This document shows, in pieces, positions 10,063 through 21,291 of a DNA stretch of 64,000 nucleotides. The DNA lies in contig JAZHRO010000002.1 in the NCBI GenBank assembly GCA_037157565.1, positions 77,798,001 through 77,862,000 of the forward strand. Direction: 5' to 3'. Position numbers and translations under genes: made by a program. The notes beneath the pieces are model-generated. The model made no database searches, was not told the origin of the DNA, and saw only the letters and a program-made list of their open reading frames with translations. Within the stretch, counting starts at the first letter, position 1. Every line of letters starts with the position of its first letter. The DNA comes from Thalassia testudinum (lineage: Eukaryota > Streptophyta > Magnoliopsida > Alismatales > Hydrocharitaceae).

Positions 10063-12797
10063 TCAGGGAGAATGGAGATCAAAAGATACCTCAGCCAAGT
10101 TTGTATCTGTGAGTTCGATTAACGGCTTAAGTTGCTGGCCATTCACAATAAAAGGTTCAGAATCAAGGTTGGGTTGACTAATTTCAATGGCTCCATTTCC
10201 AAAAATCCATCGGATAAGATATGGTCCAATACATTTTGATCTGAGTTTTCCTGGGAACAGTTTGAGTTTAGCATCAAAGAGTAGGACTTTCTAACTAGGG
10301 TGAAAGATCTTTCTGGATATGTGCTTGTCGTGAAAGGCCTTAACTTGGTCTTTGTAAATTTGTGAGTTCTCGTACGCATCATTGCGTAATTCATCGATCT
10401 CGCTCATTTGAAGCTTTCTATGGGTTCCTGCCTTAGAAAGATTTAGATTACACCTCCGTATAGCCCAATAGGCTTTATGCTATAACTCGACGGGGAGGTG
10501 ACATGCCTTCACGTACACCAATCTAAAAGGAGACATGCCCAATTGGGTCTTGTGGGCGGTCCTATAAGCCCACAAGGATTCTAGAAGTCGGGACGACCAA
10601 TCTTTCCTATCAGGTCAGACAGTGACTTGAAGGATTTTCTTGATCTCCCACTTTGATAGCTCAGCTAGACCATTGGTTTGGGGATGATAAGGAGTAGAGA
10701 TTCGGTGTGACACCCTACACTTGGTCATCAGTGATTTGAACTGAGCATTTGTAAAATGGGTCCCTCCATCAGAGATAATGGCACGTGGAATGTCGAATTG
10801 AGAAAAGATGTTCTGATGAATGAATTTGATTACCACCTTATGATCGTTGGTTTGGGTTGGGATGGCTTCGATCCATTTGGACACGTAGTTAATAGCGAGA
10901 AGAATGTACTCGAAGCCATCTGAAATAGGGAAGGGTCCCTGAAATCAATCCCCCAGATATTGAAGATTTCACATACGAGAATAGACTATAAAGGCATCAT
11001 ATCATGGTGGCTCATGTTGCCTAAGGTCTAGCAATGAGTGCATGCCTTACAGTGATCGTATGGGTCCTTGAAAATCGTGAGCCAATAAAAGCCACACTGG
11101 AGGACTTTTGCTATGGTTCTATGTCCAGAGAAGTGTCCACCGCAAGCCTGGTCATGATAGAAGGACAAAATGTCCTGAATTTCCACTTTCGGGATGCATC
11201 GTCTGATGATCTGATCAACACCAATGTGAAAGAGGTATGGGTCTTCCCAGATGTAGTACTTTGCATCGGAAAGCAATTTGTCTTTCTTAGCCTTTGACCA
11301 ATCAGATGGGATCTGATGTGATGCCAAGTAGTTCACTAAATCAGCAAACCAAGGAAGTCCCGCACTAATAGTTAGGAGGTGCTCATCAGGAAAGCACTCA
11401 GTGATGGGTCCAAAAGGGTCAATAATGTCAAAAGGAAGGCAAGATAAGTGGTCAGCTACCACATTATGCTTTCTCACTTTATCGCGAATCTCGAGATCAA
11501 ATTCTTACAACAGCAAGATTCAGTGGATTAGTCAAGGTTTCGCATCCTTCTTCATGAGGAGGTGCCTCACTGCAGTGTGATCTGAGTATATGATAATGCG
11601 GGAACCCAAAAGATATTATTTGAATATCTCTAGGCCAAATACTATAGGTAGCAGCTCTTTCTCAGTAACTGTGTAGTTACGTTGAGCCTCGTCAAGGATC
11701 TTGCTAGCATAGTAGATGACCACGGGTTTCCCATCTATTTTCTACCCAAGTACCGCACCCACAGTATAATCAGATGCATCGCACATGACCTCAAAGGGTT
11801 GAGACCAATTAGGGGACTGCAGAATAGGTGCTTGGGTAACTCGATCACATAGGATCTCAAACTCCTAAGTGCACTCCTCAGTAATTTCGAAGGAGACATC
11901 CTTGGAGAGAAGATTAGTTGGGGGTGTGTGATTTTCGAGAAATCGGGAATGAATCAACGGTAAAACCGACATGCCCTAGAAAGGATCAGATGTCCTTGAC
12001 TGAGCTAAGCACAGGGAGTTTGGAAATCAGATTCACCTTGGCTCGATCAACCTGGATGCCTTTTTCAGAGATGACATGTCCCAGGACAATTCTCTCAGGT
12101 ACCATGAAGTTGCTCTTTTCCCAGGAAAGAACCAAATTCACATTGATGTACCGCCTGAGGATTTGGACCAAGTGCAGGAGGCAATCATCAAAAGATTCTC
12201 CAAATATTGAGAAGTCATCCATGAAAACTTCAAGGTATTCACTTACCATATCTGAGAATATAGCAACCATGCACCACTGAAAAGTAGCTAGTGCATTGCA
12301 GAGACCAAAGGGCATCCTCCGGAATGCGTATGTCCCGAAGGGGTAGGTGAAGGTAGTCTTCTCTTGGTCCTCAGGATGGATTGCAACCTAGTTATAACCA
12401 GAGTACCCGTCCAAAAGCAGAAGAATCGATTTCCTGCTAGTTTCTCGAGGATCTAATCAATGAATGGTAGTGGGACATGATCCTTCTTCTTGGAGGAATT
12501 GAGTCTTCTGTAATCAATGCAGACTCTTCACGTGTTCGTTAAACGGGCTGGTATGGTTTCTCCTATTTCAGTCTTGATGACGGTGAACCCTGCCTTCTTA
12601 GGCACAACTTGGATTAGACTCACCCACCGACTGTCAGAGATCGGGTAGATGATCCCTGCATCTAACCACTAGATGATCTCCTTTTTCACAACATCCTGTA
12701 GGTTTGGATTTAGGCATCTCTGCATTTCACGGGATGGTCGTAAGCCCTCTTCAGTATAGATGTGATGTGTGTAGTATGAGGGGCTGATGCCAGTCAG
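10063..12797 (-). pseudogene. Element B pol remnant: RT, RNase H, integrase
   Basis: Broken Athila-like polymerase. RT palm lies at 11986-12315, with FGLCNA and an intact F-M-D-D box. The H2C2 integrase zinc finger (HDQACGGHF ... CKACTHC) is in 11028-11477. The integrase core (VSHRISTPYHPQTNG, SDGGTHF) is at 10615-10884. The C-terminal part runs to a stop at 10063-10065. The pieces lie in two or more frames with several stops. The right end is cut within the linker before RT (GISPSYYTHHIY wording near 12760-12790), at the junction with element G. About 30 residues present in G's protein are missing between this end and the continuation at 44192. Confidence 0.75.
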
Positions 12798-13410
12798 ATA
12801 ACTGTGTGGCCTTCAGGCACATGCTTGCGGTAAGCTACACAAGCCACTAATGGTGCAGCGGTCTATCACCCCGCTTGCTCGCTATGGTGTGGGCTTGTGC
12901 ACATGGTTGAGGCCAGCGGTGGTGATGTGGAGGAGAGCTTGACTCTCTACGCAGTAGTAGGTCAGGGGTGGTGGCTTGCCGGTGATGGTGTGGCTAGAGT
13001 CTTCTTTTATGATACAGGAGGAGGCATGCAGGCAGACGTTGGTTGAAGAAGAGGTGAAGCGACGAACATCATGGGGAACAGGGATCCATGATTATCATTT
13101 GTGCAATATAGCTGGTGCAACTCTCCTGCATGCATCCGTTGGAGATAAAATAAGGAAAAGAAATGAGGGGTTATTTATATGCAAACCCTTACTTTTATGT
13201 TAAAACCAAACAATACATGTAATGCACTCACAAGCTATTCTAACTTAATTCTAAATGCATTTAATTATGAATGCAATGCATGAATTATGCAATTAAGTAA
13301 AAAACATAAACCAATATATTTACATCCTAATACATGCTAAATATATGTTAAAGATAACTTAATATATAGGCATTGAAATACCTAAATAGCCCACAAATAT
13401 GGGCTCATCA
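12798..13410 (-). repeat. 3' LTR of element G, truncated
   Basis: Minus-strand start TGATGAGCCCATATTTGTGG. Base for base it matches 41818-42358 plus 44118-44191 of the 5' LTR (about 613 against 615 bp). The distal part of about 1.04 kb that the 5' LTR has (28452-29254 and 41582-41817) is missing here. Candidate TATA on the minus strand is GCATATAAATAACCCC (13166-13181). The small ORF at 12976-13203 is not considered a gene. Confidence 0.75.
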
Positions 13411-13426
13411 AATGCCCCCATGCCTG
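13411..13426 (-). other. Polypurine tract of element G
   Basis: The minus strand reads CCAGGCATGGGGGCATT, immediately before the LTR start. It shares the GGCATGGGGG core with the other elements. Confidence 0.7.
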
Positions 13427-13707
13427 GTTTTTGCTAGCCCCTAGCAAATTCAAGCAATAACCCAGCTCTTCAAGTGGACTAGCCAACCCAATCAGTCTTC
13501 CTTTAGAAACATGATAAGTTCAAACTTTAGACCTAAGGTTCCCAAGTAGTTGCTAAGTTACAAACTAGGTCAGCTAAGGATGAGTTGCAGGTGTAGGTCT
13601 CCCTGATTTCTAACTCTACCCTAGGGTTTATTGGTCCCAGAGATTAAAGCATCCATGCAATGGTCTGATTTGTTTGAGGTTGGTATGATTGCCAACCTAG
13701 AAAGAGG

Positions 13708-13725
13708 ATATATATATATATATAT
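13708..13725. repeat. (AT)n microsatellite
   Basis: Nine AT units without interruption, in the 3' noncoding region of G. Confidence 0.9.
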
Positions 13726-14596
13726 TGATTCCTCTTAGTTTAACCTTAGATCAGCTATCAACACAGTCAATGTCGGATTCATTGTCCCCATCACCGTACC
13801 TTGAAGGGTGCCTAGCTTTTGATGCTTCAAGATATCACCACCCATAGCGATCCCAAGAACTCCTAGCAATCGACACTTCGAGATAGTATTGCCCATGGAT
13901 TTCTAAAGTGAATTCAAACCTGTGGCAATTGGCACTTTAAGATAAGGCTGCCCATGGTACCTGAACTGCACAATGTGCTTACATGCCCCCAGTAGGATGG
14001 ATATCCTAAGAGACAAGCACCGAGGAGGTGACATGTTATCATCTCATCCTCAAGGTGAGTATATACTCCACCACTCCTGTGGCAGGAACTCTTCCAATCA
14101 AATTGTGTTTTCAAGCTTCTCCTAAGTCAGAACTAAGAGAACCAAATTTTCTTCAAGAAATGAATTATGGTGATCACTATTTACACAAGACCAAGTGTGT
14201 GTGAAATGTGGATGCTTTGTTTACAAGGACCAATAAACCAAAAGGTAGAAAAAGACATCAAGTACTACCCAGCCTTTAACTCAATCCTTAACTTTCCTTC
14301 CTTAACCTCTTGAGGAATGGTCCGCAACTTCTACTTAAGCTTTTTTGAAGTCCACAAAGGACCCTAAAGGTCTAAAGCTAGTAGCTCAACTTAACTTCTA
14401 AGTTAAACCCTAGAGTCAACTTAGTCTAACCTAAAGTTTTGGTCTGCCTAAGAATGTAGGGCCCAGCTAGTTAAGCTCAATAATGCAAAATGTTTTTTTT
14501 TTTTTTAACAATGTAAATGTATGCAATGCAGAATGTTTTAACTAAATGCATGAATGTACTATGTATAAATGCTATGTACAAATGCCTCAGGTCCTA

Positions 14597-14631
14597 TCCC
14601 CCCATGCCTAGTTCAAACAATATCCTCATTG
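14597..14631 (-). other. Post-pol CAATG hairpin plus internal PPT-like tract (element G)
   Basis: The minus strand has CAATG-agga-TATTG (one G.U pair) at 14618-14631, followed by TAGGCATGGGGGGAT at 14597-14610. It lies about 50 bases after the integrase stop, as in the other elements. Confidence 0.55.
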
Positions 14632-14681
14632 AAAATAAAATGGCCAAGGGAAGATATTACCTGAGGCGGGAAAGAAAGGAG

Positions 14682-15703
14682 CTAAGGCTCCTCGAGAGTG
14701 ACCTCGTCAACCAGATGGCCATCCAAAGTTACATAAGTTTTTAATCGTTGGTCGTTGACGGTAAAGGGTGTTGATAAAGAAGAAGGGCTCTTAATCTCCA
14801 CAGCCCCATGCGGAAATACTTTGGTGATAATGTAAGGCCCATCCCAATGTGATTTCAATTTTCCTGGAAAAAGCTTAAGTCTAGAATTGAAAAGCCAGAC
14901 TTGTTGGTTGGGCTCAAAGGTCTTTCTAAGGATATTTATCATGCAAGACCTTAGTTATCTCTTTATAAGCTTGGGAGGTATTATAAGCATCATTCCTCAG
15001 CTCCTCAAGCTCAGTCAACTCCAGTAAATGTGCCTTATCAGCTTGCTCTAAATCCAAGTTGACACTTCGGATAGCCCAAAGTGCCCTATGTTGAAGTTCA
15101 ACAGGTAAGTGGTACGCTTTCCCATACACTATCCAAATTCCGAAAGGGAGACAACCTAAAGGGGTTTTATACACCGTTCAATAAGCCCATAAAGCATTAT
15201 TGAGCTTTTGGGACCAGTCCTTCCTATCTGGCCTAACAGTCTTTTCTAAGATGTTCTTGATCTCCCTATTTGACACTTCAACCTCGCCACTTGTCTGAGG
15301 ATGATAAGGGGTAGCAATCTTGTGAGTTACTCCCAGACTCCGGAGTAGCCGATTGAAGTGATGGTTCCGGAAATGAGGTCCCCCATCACTCATAATCATC
15401 TTGGGGTAGCCAAAGCGAGATATGATATTAGCCTTCATAAATTTCAGGACCACAGAGTGGTTATTTGTGCACGTAGGAAAGACCTCTATCCACTTGGAGA
15501 CGTAATCCACTGCCATGAAGATATACTCAAATCCATGGGACAAAGGGAAGGGACCCATGAAGTCTATCCCCCAAACATAAAAAATTTTCACAGGTTGGAT
15601 AGGGTGTTGGGGCATCTCATTCCGCTTCCCAATCGTTCTAGTTCGTTGACATTTGAGATAGGCCTTAACAAAGTTATGGGAATCCTTAAATAAAGTAGGT
15701 CAC
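14682..15703 (-). pseudogene. Element G integrase
   Basis: Integrase inserts the cDNA copy into host DNA. The core at 15178-15615 keeps the D,D-35-E arrangement: D in [10 protein letters not shown] in SDGGPHF, and E in the GEVEVSNREIK stretch. The C-terminal domain (WDGPYIITKVFPHGAVEI) is in 14682-14942. A stop at 15175-15177 replaces an expected Arg codon, and a frameshift lies near 14940. The zinc-finger part is separated by element F and resumes at 22702. Confidence 0.8.
15699..15703. other. Left target-site duplication of F (gtcac)
   Basis: GTCAC is repeated at 22697-22701, directly after the 3' LTR. It fixes the element ends and shows that G's integrase was continuous before insertion. 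Confidence 0.9.
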
Positions 15704-15983
15704 TGATAACACCACGCAAGGGGGTAGTAATTAGGTTGAATATGGCCCATCTTTAGAATAAAAGGCACAACATAAAGTAGAATAGGAGCATTGCATGCAT
15801 CAAGTACCAAGATTGCTTATAAACTGCATTAATGGCCATTTGTGTAAAGCATGTGTCAAACCAGGCCTCAGATGAGCAATCGGACCACACGGATGGATTC
15901 AGAACGACAAACGGAGTCCAACGGACTCAAGATCAGCCAAATCCGACATCCGGAGCTCCCACAATGGGCCCAAGAAATTCTGA

Positions 15984-16417
15984 CCGTTGATCTGGAGATC
16001 AACGACCCAGAAAGCACCACGTCGCCCCACCCCCACCGCTCGCACGCCCTCAAGCCAGCCAAGGACGAATCTCGACCGTTGATCTTCGATCGAACGGCCG
16101 AGATCCGTGCGCTCGCCCGCGGTTGCCGCGACAAAGCGCGGGCGTGGCGCAACGGCTAGCGCGCACGCCCGCATCGCAGCGACGCGCATTCGAATCGCGC
16201 GGAGCGGAAATCAACCGAGAGCGAAGGGCGTGGCAAAATTAGATCGCCTGATCAGCAGCGGGCGGCCAGGATCGCGCCACGCGGCGCGATGACAGCTCTC
16301 GAGCACCCACGCGTGCGTGCACGTCGGGCGGAAACGCGCGCGCGCACGCGCCCCCGAGGCGCAATCTCAGTGCGGGCGCAGGAGGATCTCAGCCGTCCGA
16401 TCTTCGATCGGACGGCT
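15984..16417 (+). repeat. Cluster of three palindromic stem-loops in U3 of F
   Basis: Stem-loops: CCGTTGATC-tgga-GATCAACG (15984-16004), CCGTTGATC-ttc-GATCGAACGG (16076-16097) and AGCCGTCCGATC-ttc-GATCGGACGGCT (16391-16417, 12 bp). J has the same three positions with changed but still pairing bases. The 3' LTR repeats them at about 21572-22003. Confidence 0.6.
16145..16197 (+). promoter_or_regulatory. tRNA-like Pol III A/B boxes inside LTR F
   Basis: TGGCGCAACGG (16145-16155) resembles an A box and CATTCGAATCG (16187-16197) a B box, 31 bases apart. A T-arm with four of five pairs can be drawn around TTCGAAT. The 3' LTR copy (21733-21785) keeps the A box but has a degraded B box. J has the same arrangement with the same 31-base spacing. 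Activity is unknown; it may be the relic of a tRNA or SINE captured by the LTR. Confidence 0.5.
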
Positions 16418-16568
16418 CTCGTTCAACGTCCATGGATCGAGCATGGAGAGAGAGCGGGGCGGGCAGCTGACCAGCGGCAGGAGGGCTTCACGAACGTATC
16501 TAGAAGCAGTTTTAGCAACGTTCTGGATGTCGCTAAAGCACATTCTTCTTTTAGGAAGCCCTTAACTC

Positions 16569-16580
16569 TATTTAAACCCC
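16569..16580 (+). promoter_or_regulatory. TATA box of LTR F
   Basis: TATTTAAACCCC, equivalent to TATATAAACCCC in LTR J. The 3' LTR copy is near 22154. Confidence 0.6.
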
Positions 16581-17112
16581 CTTCTACCACCATTCCAGGC
16601 ATCCTCTCCCACTTGCAGCTACTCCGCTCCTCTCCTAGCTAGTTTTAGGCACTCTTGTAATCGCCGGAGACGACGAGCCACCGACGGAGCCTCCCCCACT
16701 GCCGTGGCTGCCTCGTCGCTCTCCACTCTCTCTCTACCTCTCTCTCTCTCTCTTTTAAGCTTTCATTTACTTTTGTTGAAGCATGTATTTAATGTTGTAA
16801 ACCATGAACTATGAATGCATGTTTAATGAAATTATTTTCCGTTTAGTCGCCATTTTAATTTCTATTTAAAGTGCATGATCAAAACCAAGAGCTTTCTAAC
16901 CCTAAACTCTATCTCTCGCTTTTCAAAACCGTCCCTTTCGCAAGCAAAACTCCGCCTTTTTCGTGACAACAAGTGGTAAACAAAATCCGATTTCCACGCC
17001 TCCCTGAGACCAACACTCGGACTCACCTCCGTTTACTTCTTTTAAAACCGACGTATCAAGTGCAACTATAACGACACCTCTTAACACACACGCACGAGAC
17101 CACGTCAGTTTT

Positions 17113-17130
17113 TGGTGCCGTTGCTGGGGA
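17113..17130 (+). other. Primer-binding site of F (tRNA-Asp type)
   Basis: TGGTGCCGTTGCTGGGGA matches the complement of the plant tRNA-Asp 3' end with two mismatches, as in Athila elements. With the following GGCAACGG it can form a CCGTTGC/GCAACGG stem, so the PBS may sit in a hairpin. Confidence 0.8.
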
Positions 17131-18236
17131 GGCAACGGATTTGTTTTATCACCTCCATTCCACCTTCATTCTCATATCGTCTAATGCCCTATTTTCCTTT
17201 TTACTTGACAGTTGCAGGAAGTTGGTGCATGGACGGCGAAGCGACGCATTCCACGACGGTAGCAAGGGAGTAGGCACCTCGAGGACCGATAGTGAGTACC
17301 CTCTCTCTCATTGTTTGCTTGCATGAAAAAGATAAAAAAAATCATAAAAACTGAAAAAATTGGCGTGGTGAATGATTGCTTGACCCACATTCTTAACACA
17401 TCACCCTACAAAAAAATGTACACTCTAATATGCTGAATAAATTCTTGGAGTGTTCTTTTCTTTTTCTCTTGAGTGGTGTTTGCAAAGCCACCGTGAGTTG
17501 ACCTGGGCCGCACCACTCAACCCTAAAAACTAACTCATCTAATAGAAGCTGAACGATCTTTAGGATGAGCACACTAGGGTTTTAGAGCCTCTACAAAATA
17601 AAAAGGAGATCTACTTTCACGAAGTTGTGTGTAGAACTTGACGTGCCCACTGAAACTTGGTTGAAAACATTAAGACACGTCAACCCTAAAAAGCACTAAA
17701 GTAAGGATAAAATACTAAAAGACACCACACCTTAAAAATCCTTGCTTGAAAACCATGTTTTGCTAGAAGCACACACTTTGAAAGTGGAAAATTAAGAGGC
17801 ACCACCCCAATCAACGCCTCATCACATTACCCTAAGCACAAGCACTATCCTAACCCTTTAAAACTGAGTAGACGTGCCCTAGGCAGGACTGAGTTAAGTC
17901 TCAAAAGGTGAGGTTTTGTTTGCTAGGCACTTGGCTTTCATTCCCTTGGTAGAATCTGGTGACTAGGCTACGGGGCAGTGTCAAACGACCGCGGTTGTGG
18001 GGTCTATGGAACCGGAGGCGTAAGCCAAAGGAAGAACCTTCCCTGCAATCCCCTCGTAATCAACCTGGCCAGATTAGCCTTGAGAAGGGGAGTCCAGTGC
18101 TTATGGACTTAATCAACCTTTGTGAGATTTCTAGGTCTTCTAAGGAATACACCATAAGGACTAGGCTTGTTTGCTTGGTTGAGGACACAACTCTCTCGCA
18201 TCTGTTCTTCCCACATCCCTCCATTTCTTCCAAACC
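17131..18236 (+). other. Leader of element F
   Basis: Untranslated leader sharing many blocks with J's leader (47482-47867 plus 57114-57420), for example GTGGTGAATGATTGCTTGA and CCTTGCTTGAAAACCATG. A GTGTCAAACRACC motif near 17978 also occurs in K near 51231. The ORF at 17959-18330 lies mostly in this leader and is not convincing. Confidence 0.55.
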
Positions 18237-19959
18237 ATGGATTTCAATGCCTATCCATCTTACCCAAACTACCCCCAACAGGATTTGTATGCTAACCCAA
18301 GTGGACCTACCCACAGCCTACTTGGGCTAACCAACCACCAAGTTGGGGGTACAACCTTGAATATCCCTCTTGGCCCAACTATGACCAAACCGCACCAACC
18401 TCTTATTGGAATACAACCAACATAGCCACCCAAGGGTACGATTCAAATCATGGGGCTCCATATCTCGATTGTCCTCACGATGCCTCCTCATTTAGGTCCG
18501 ACTCGCTCTACTGTGATAGGACCTACACTTTAGGAGAACACCAAGAACCCTACCCATCTCAGGATAATAACCAAGAAAGGTCATCTGAATTCAACAACCT
18601 TGCCTACTTGACCTTTGGATTAGAAGGAGTTCTAGACAAATGGAAATCAGAAAATGATTAGAAATCTAGGCAAGCCCAGGATCATCAACCTTTCATTTGG
18701 TCCCCTGATGAAGAATCTGACTGGGAGGAGGACTTAGAACCTCAACTATTCTGGAGTAGGACCAAACAGAGAATGGTTCCTCTTGAAGAACTGGACCCTG
18801 AACATGATAGAATAGAGGACCCACCCAAGAACCTAAACACCAGTGTGGGTTCTGATCCACAACCTCAACCATACTCTCTAAACCAGGATCTCAAGGAGGA
18901 AATCCAAAGGACACCAAATGACACCATGTCAATTCTTGATAACCTCAAATTAGAACTACATAGACAGAATCAAGAATTGGTTAAAGGGCAACAGGCCATG
19001 ATGGATTTGTTCCAACAATTGGGGAAAGAAGGCCAGAGAAAGATGTTGCACACAACGCCACTCATAAAGCAAGGACCTACCATGATCAATTGGACTACAC
19101 CCAGTCATCCTGATTTGGTTCAGTCCACCATTGATACCCCTCAGGAGTTGGACAGCCAGTGGATAAGGACAGTAAGGATTCCTTGGAACACAATTTGGGG
19201 AAACATCAGGAGGAAACTGAGAATGTGAGGGGAGAGGCCTTGGAATCTGAATCCAATCGGCCCAAGAGAAGCAATCCGGTGGGAGCAGCAGCCACCATCA
19301 TAGATGGAGAATGGAGTTACAATCTCAAAGAAATTGATTATGAATCGGTTGGAATCCCCATCACAAATTTGGAGGAGGGCCGAGAGAAAGAATATGATCT
19401 AGAGGATGAAATTGACCCTACCTCTAATGTAACCCCAAACAGTGAATCTGATACAGAGAAGGTGGCAGAAAATATTCTTGAGATCAAGGGCTTGGAAGGA
19501 ATGAGCGATGAAACCGTAGTTGCGGAAGAGATGGATTCGTCTTTGGAGAGAGGCCTCATGCTTGGTTGTAGGGCTCAGTATGAAACTCTGGACTTTGTTA
19601 CCTGCCCTACCAGAATAAGAACCCCGCAACCCGAATGCACTGGAATTGATACACTTTCGATGGATTACAGTTTTATGGGGACACAAGCTGAATATAAGAC
19701 CTACATCTTTAGTGTTTGGCATGTCATATTTGGGGTGCGTTCGTCCACAGCAACTTGTTTGCATGCCCACAAACTAAGAGAGGATCTGACATGGGCATGC
19801 ATGATATATCTGTTACAGAATTCTCGCCCCTTAGGAACGGGACTCCACCACAACCTTATTCGCATCTGTGGACTTCTGATTTTGGGTATGGTTAATTTTG
19901 AACATATCTTCTTGACCCAAGCCATTCCTGTTTGTGCACCGCTCAGCTGGAGGCGTTAA
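18237..19959 (+). pseudogene. Element F coding region: unrecognised acidic protein, broken
   Basis: I do not recognise this protein. It starts MDFNAYPSYPNYPQQ and shifts frame near 18297 into a W/Y/P-rich stretch. An acidic part follows, with a stop near 18658. A probable coiled coil (LHRQNQELVKGQQAMMDLFQQ) lies near 18955-19020; a further frameshift near 19160-19200 leads to a D/E-rich C-terminal part ending at 19959. Similar short coiled coils occur in the Gag C-terminal parts of J, B and K, so it may descend from Gag. No capsid, zinc knuckle or catalytic motif is visible. It precedes the AGGCAA hairpin as pol does in autonomous elements. Confidence 0.5.
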
Positions 19960-19971
19960 ACTCAGCGCTTC

Positions 19972-19987
19972 CTGGGAGGCAACCCAG
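19972..19987 (+). other. Post-coding AGGCAA-loop hairpin (element F)
   Basis: CTGGG-aggcaa-CCCAG, a perfect 5-bp stem 13 bases after the stop codon. Confidence 0.65.
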
Positions 19988-20062
19988 CGGATTCAGACTA
20001 ATCTGGTAGTTTACGTCACTCAGGTACTATCTTTTTGAACCCTTCTACATCCATGCATCTGC

Positions 20063-20097
20063 CAATGAGGACATTGTCCAACTTAAGCATGGGGGGG
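20063..20097 (+). other. CAATG hairpin plus internal PPT-like tract (element F)
   Basis: CAATG-agga-CATTG at 20063-20076, then AAGCATGGGGGGG at 20085-20097, about 1.2 kb before the real PPT. Confidence 0.55.
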
Positions 20098-21278
20098 ATG
20101 GAAAATTGCATAATCCTGAGCTTAATTAATCAGTCTGAATGAATAAATTAATTGATTAAAACAAAAAATTGAATTTAGGAAGAAAAACTTAGGCATTAGA
20201 AACTTGTCAATAGTGGGAAATAATACAAAAAGAACTTAAACACTTAGACTTTTCAGGCCTTCAGGCTTAATCAGCCCTGGTATCCATTAAAATATGGATT
20301 TAGCGGCGAATCCTTGCAACTTTAAGCTATTCTAATCCACCTAATAAATAAGGTAATAAGTATACGACTTATCAACTCACCCTCTAACTCAGGAAAACTT
20401 TGAGTCTAACCATCTACACACATTTTTGCACAGACTCACTTCTCGGAGATTTTGACAGAAATTGGGTAGCTAATGAACTCTCTAGGGTGGTATGGCTGCC
20501 AAGTTGTTGTAGGTAACAGCCCATTGGTAGGTTGTCTAGAACCCAGCCACAGGCCATTTCTTTTTCGCTGCCTCTAGGTACATTTGAGATTAGGGAAGCC
20601 ACCTACGAAAAAAAAAAAGAAGAAAAGAAAATAAACCACACTTCACCGCACAAGTATGGTTGGCAAGTGATCGTTGGTAACAGCCCATTAGTCGGTTGTC
20701 CAGAGCCCAGCTCAATAATTGCACAAAAAAGACCAAAACACCTAAGGACGAAGCGGGGAAGTAGTACAAGCCGGGGAGATATACACTGGAAAATCCTTGT
20801 GTTGACCCCAAGTAAAATGAACATAGGGAGAAAGCTACCAATCGAATAAATACACCTTCAGGCAAAAATTTATTTTCTTTTCCGGTCACCTAGAGGTATA
20901 GAAACTCGAAGTCTGTCTCAATTACCGTTAAGTGAGTCTATCACAACATTCACACCAAGATGCTTAGCACTTAGGGTTTTGACCGAGTTTTGGGTGGGTT
21001 GGGTAGCTGTAAAAAGTTACCAACCCACACTGAATTCCGAAAATTCTAAAAAGACATATATAGATATATACGTATACATATGTATAGTTATTTATACAAA
21101 GCAAGGATTCGGGTGATTCGTATTTTGGAAGACACCCGGGCGCTACTTAGTCTTTGTAGATTAAGATCTTCGTATATTTCCTCTTACTGACGAGTAACGA
21201 AGTGCCTAAGCAATTACTTCTTGAATTCTCCAAAGAAATAAAGGCTAGAATAAACCTTGCTAGGGACTATCATGGAGT
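20098..21278 (+). other. Element F 3' noncoding region
   Basis: No gene. Collinear with J from 63372 to the window end. It has a short palindrome around ATAAGTATACGACTTAT (near 20355) and two copies of a block beginning TATGGYTGSCAAGT and continuing through CAGCCCATT to CAGAGCCCAG (near 20491 and 20654). An A-rich stretch is at 20608-20635. Confidence 0.5.
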
Positions 21279-21291
21279 AAGCATGGGGGTA
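21279..21291 (+). other. Polypurine tract of F
   Basis: AAGCATGGGGGTA directly before the 3' LTR. Confidence 0.8.

Larger units (their letters stand above)
6208..12797 (-). mobile_element. Element B, left part: Athila-like Ty3/gypsy (3' LTR to pol)
   Basis: Minus-strand element whose 3' LTR is cut by element A (6207/6208) and whose pol is cut by element G (12797/12798). The missing N-terminal part (gag, protease) continues at 44192-45957 beyond G. RT and integrase wording (FMDD box, YHPQTNG, H2C2 zinc finger) is Athila-like. The 3' LTR and 3' noncoding region are homologous to those of non-autonomous element C, so B looks like a decayed relative of C's autonomous partner. No env-like ORF is visible between integrase and LTR. 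Confidence 0.75.
13427..14681 (-). other. Element G 3' noncoding region
   Basis: There is no credible ORF. It holds the same block as B and C: CCAGG-type imperfect repeats at 13826-13965 and a stem-loop TAGGAT-ggat-ATCCTA at 13993-14008. A run of AT dinucleotides is at 13708-13725 and a T run near 14491. The AGGCAA-loop hairpin of the other elements is not recognisable here. Confidence 0.55.
15704..17107 (+). repeat. 5' LTR of element F
   Basis: Starts TGATAACACC and ends CACGTCA. It contains stem-loops related to CCGTCCGATC-ttc-GATCGGACGG, a tRNA-like A/B box pair (16145-16197), a TATA box (16569-16580) and a CT-rich stretch at 16720-16755. The U5 region carries the CGCCTCCCTGAG motif also seen in J and E. 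The several ORFs of 60-117 codons inside are GC-rich chance frames. Confidence 0.9.

Noticed and set aside
16145..16197. A true tRNA gene
   Set aside because: The boxes are present but no complete cloverleaf or acceptor stem can be drawn; called tRNA-like only.
16289..16642. ORFs of about 80-130 codons in LTRs of F (also 21639-22227)
   Set aside because: GC-rich LTR sequence open in several frames on both strands; the frames differ between the two LTR copies.
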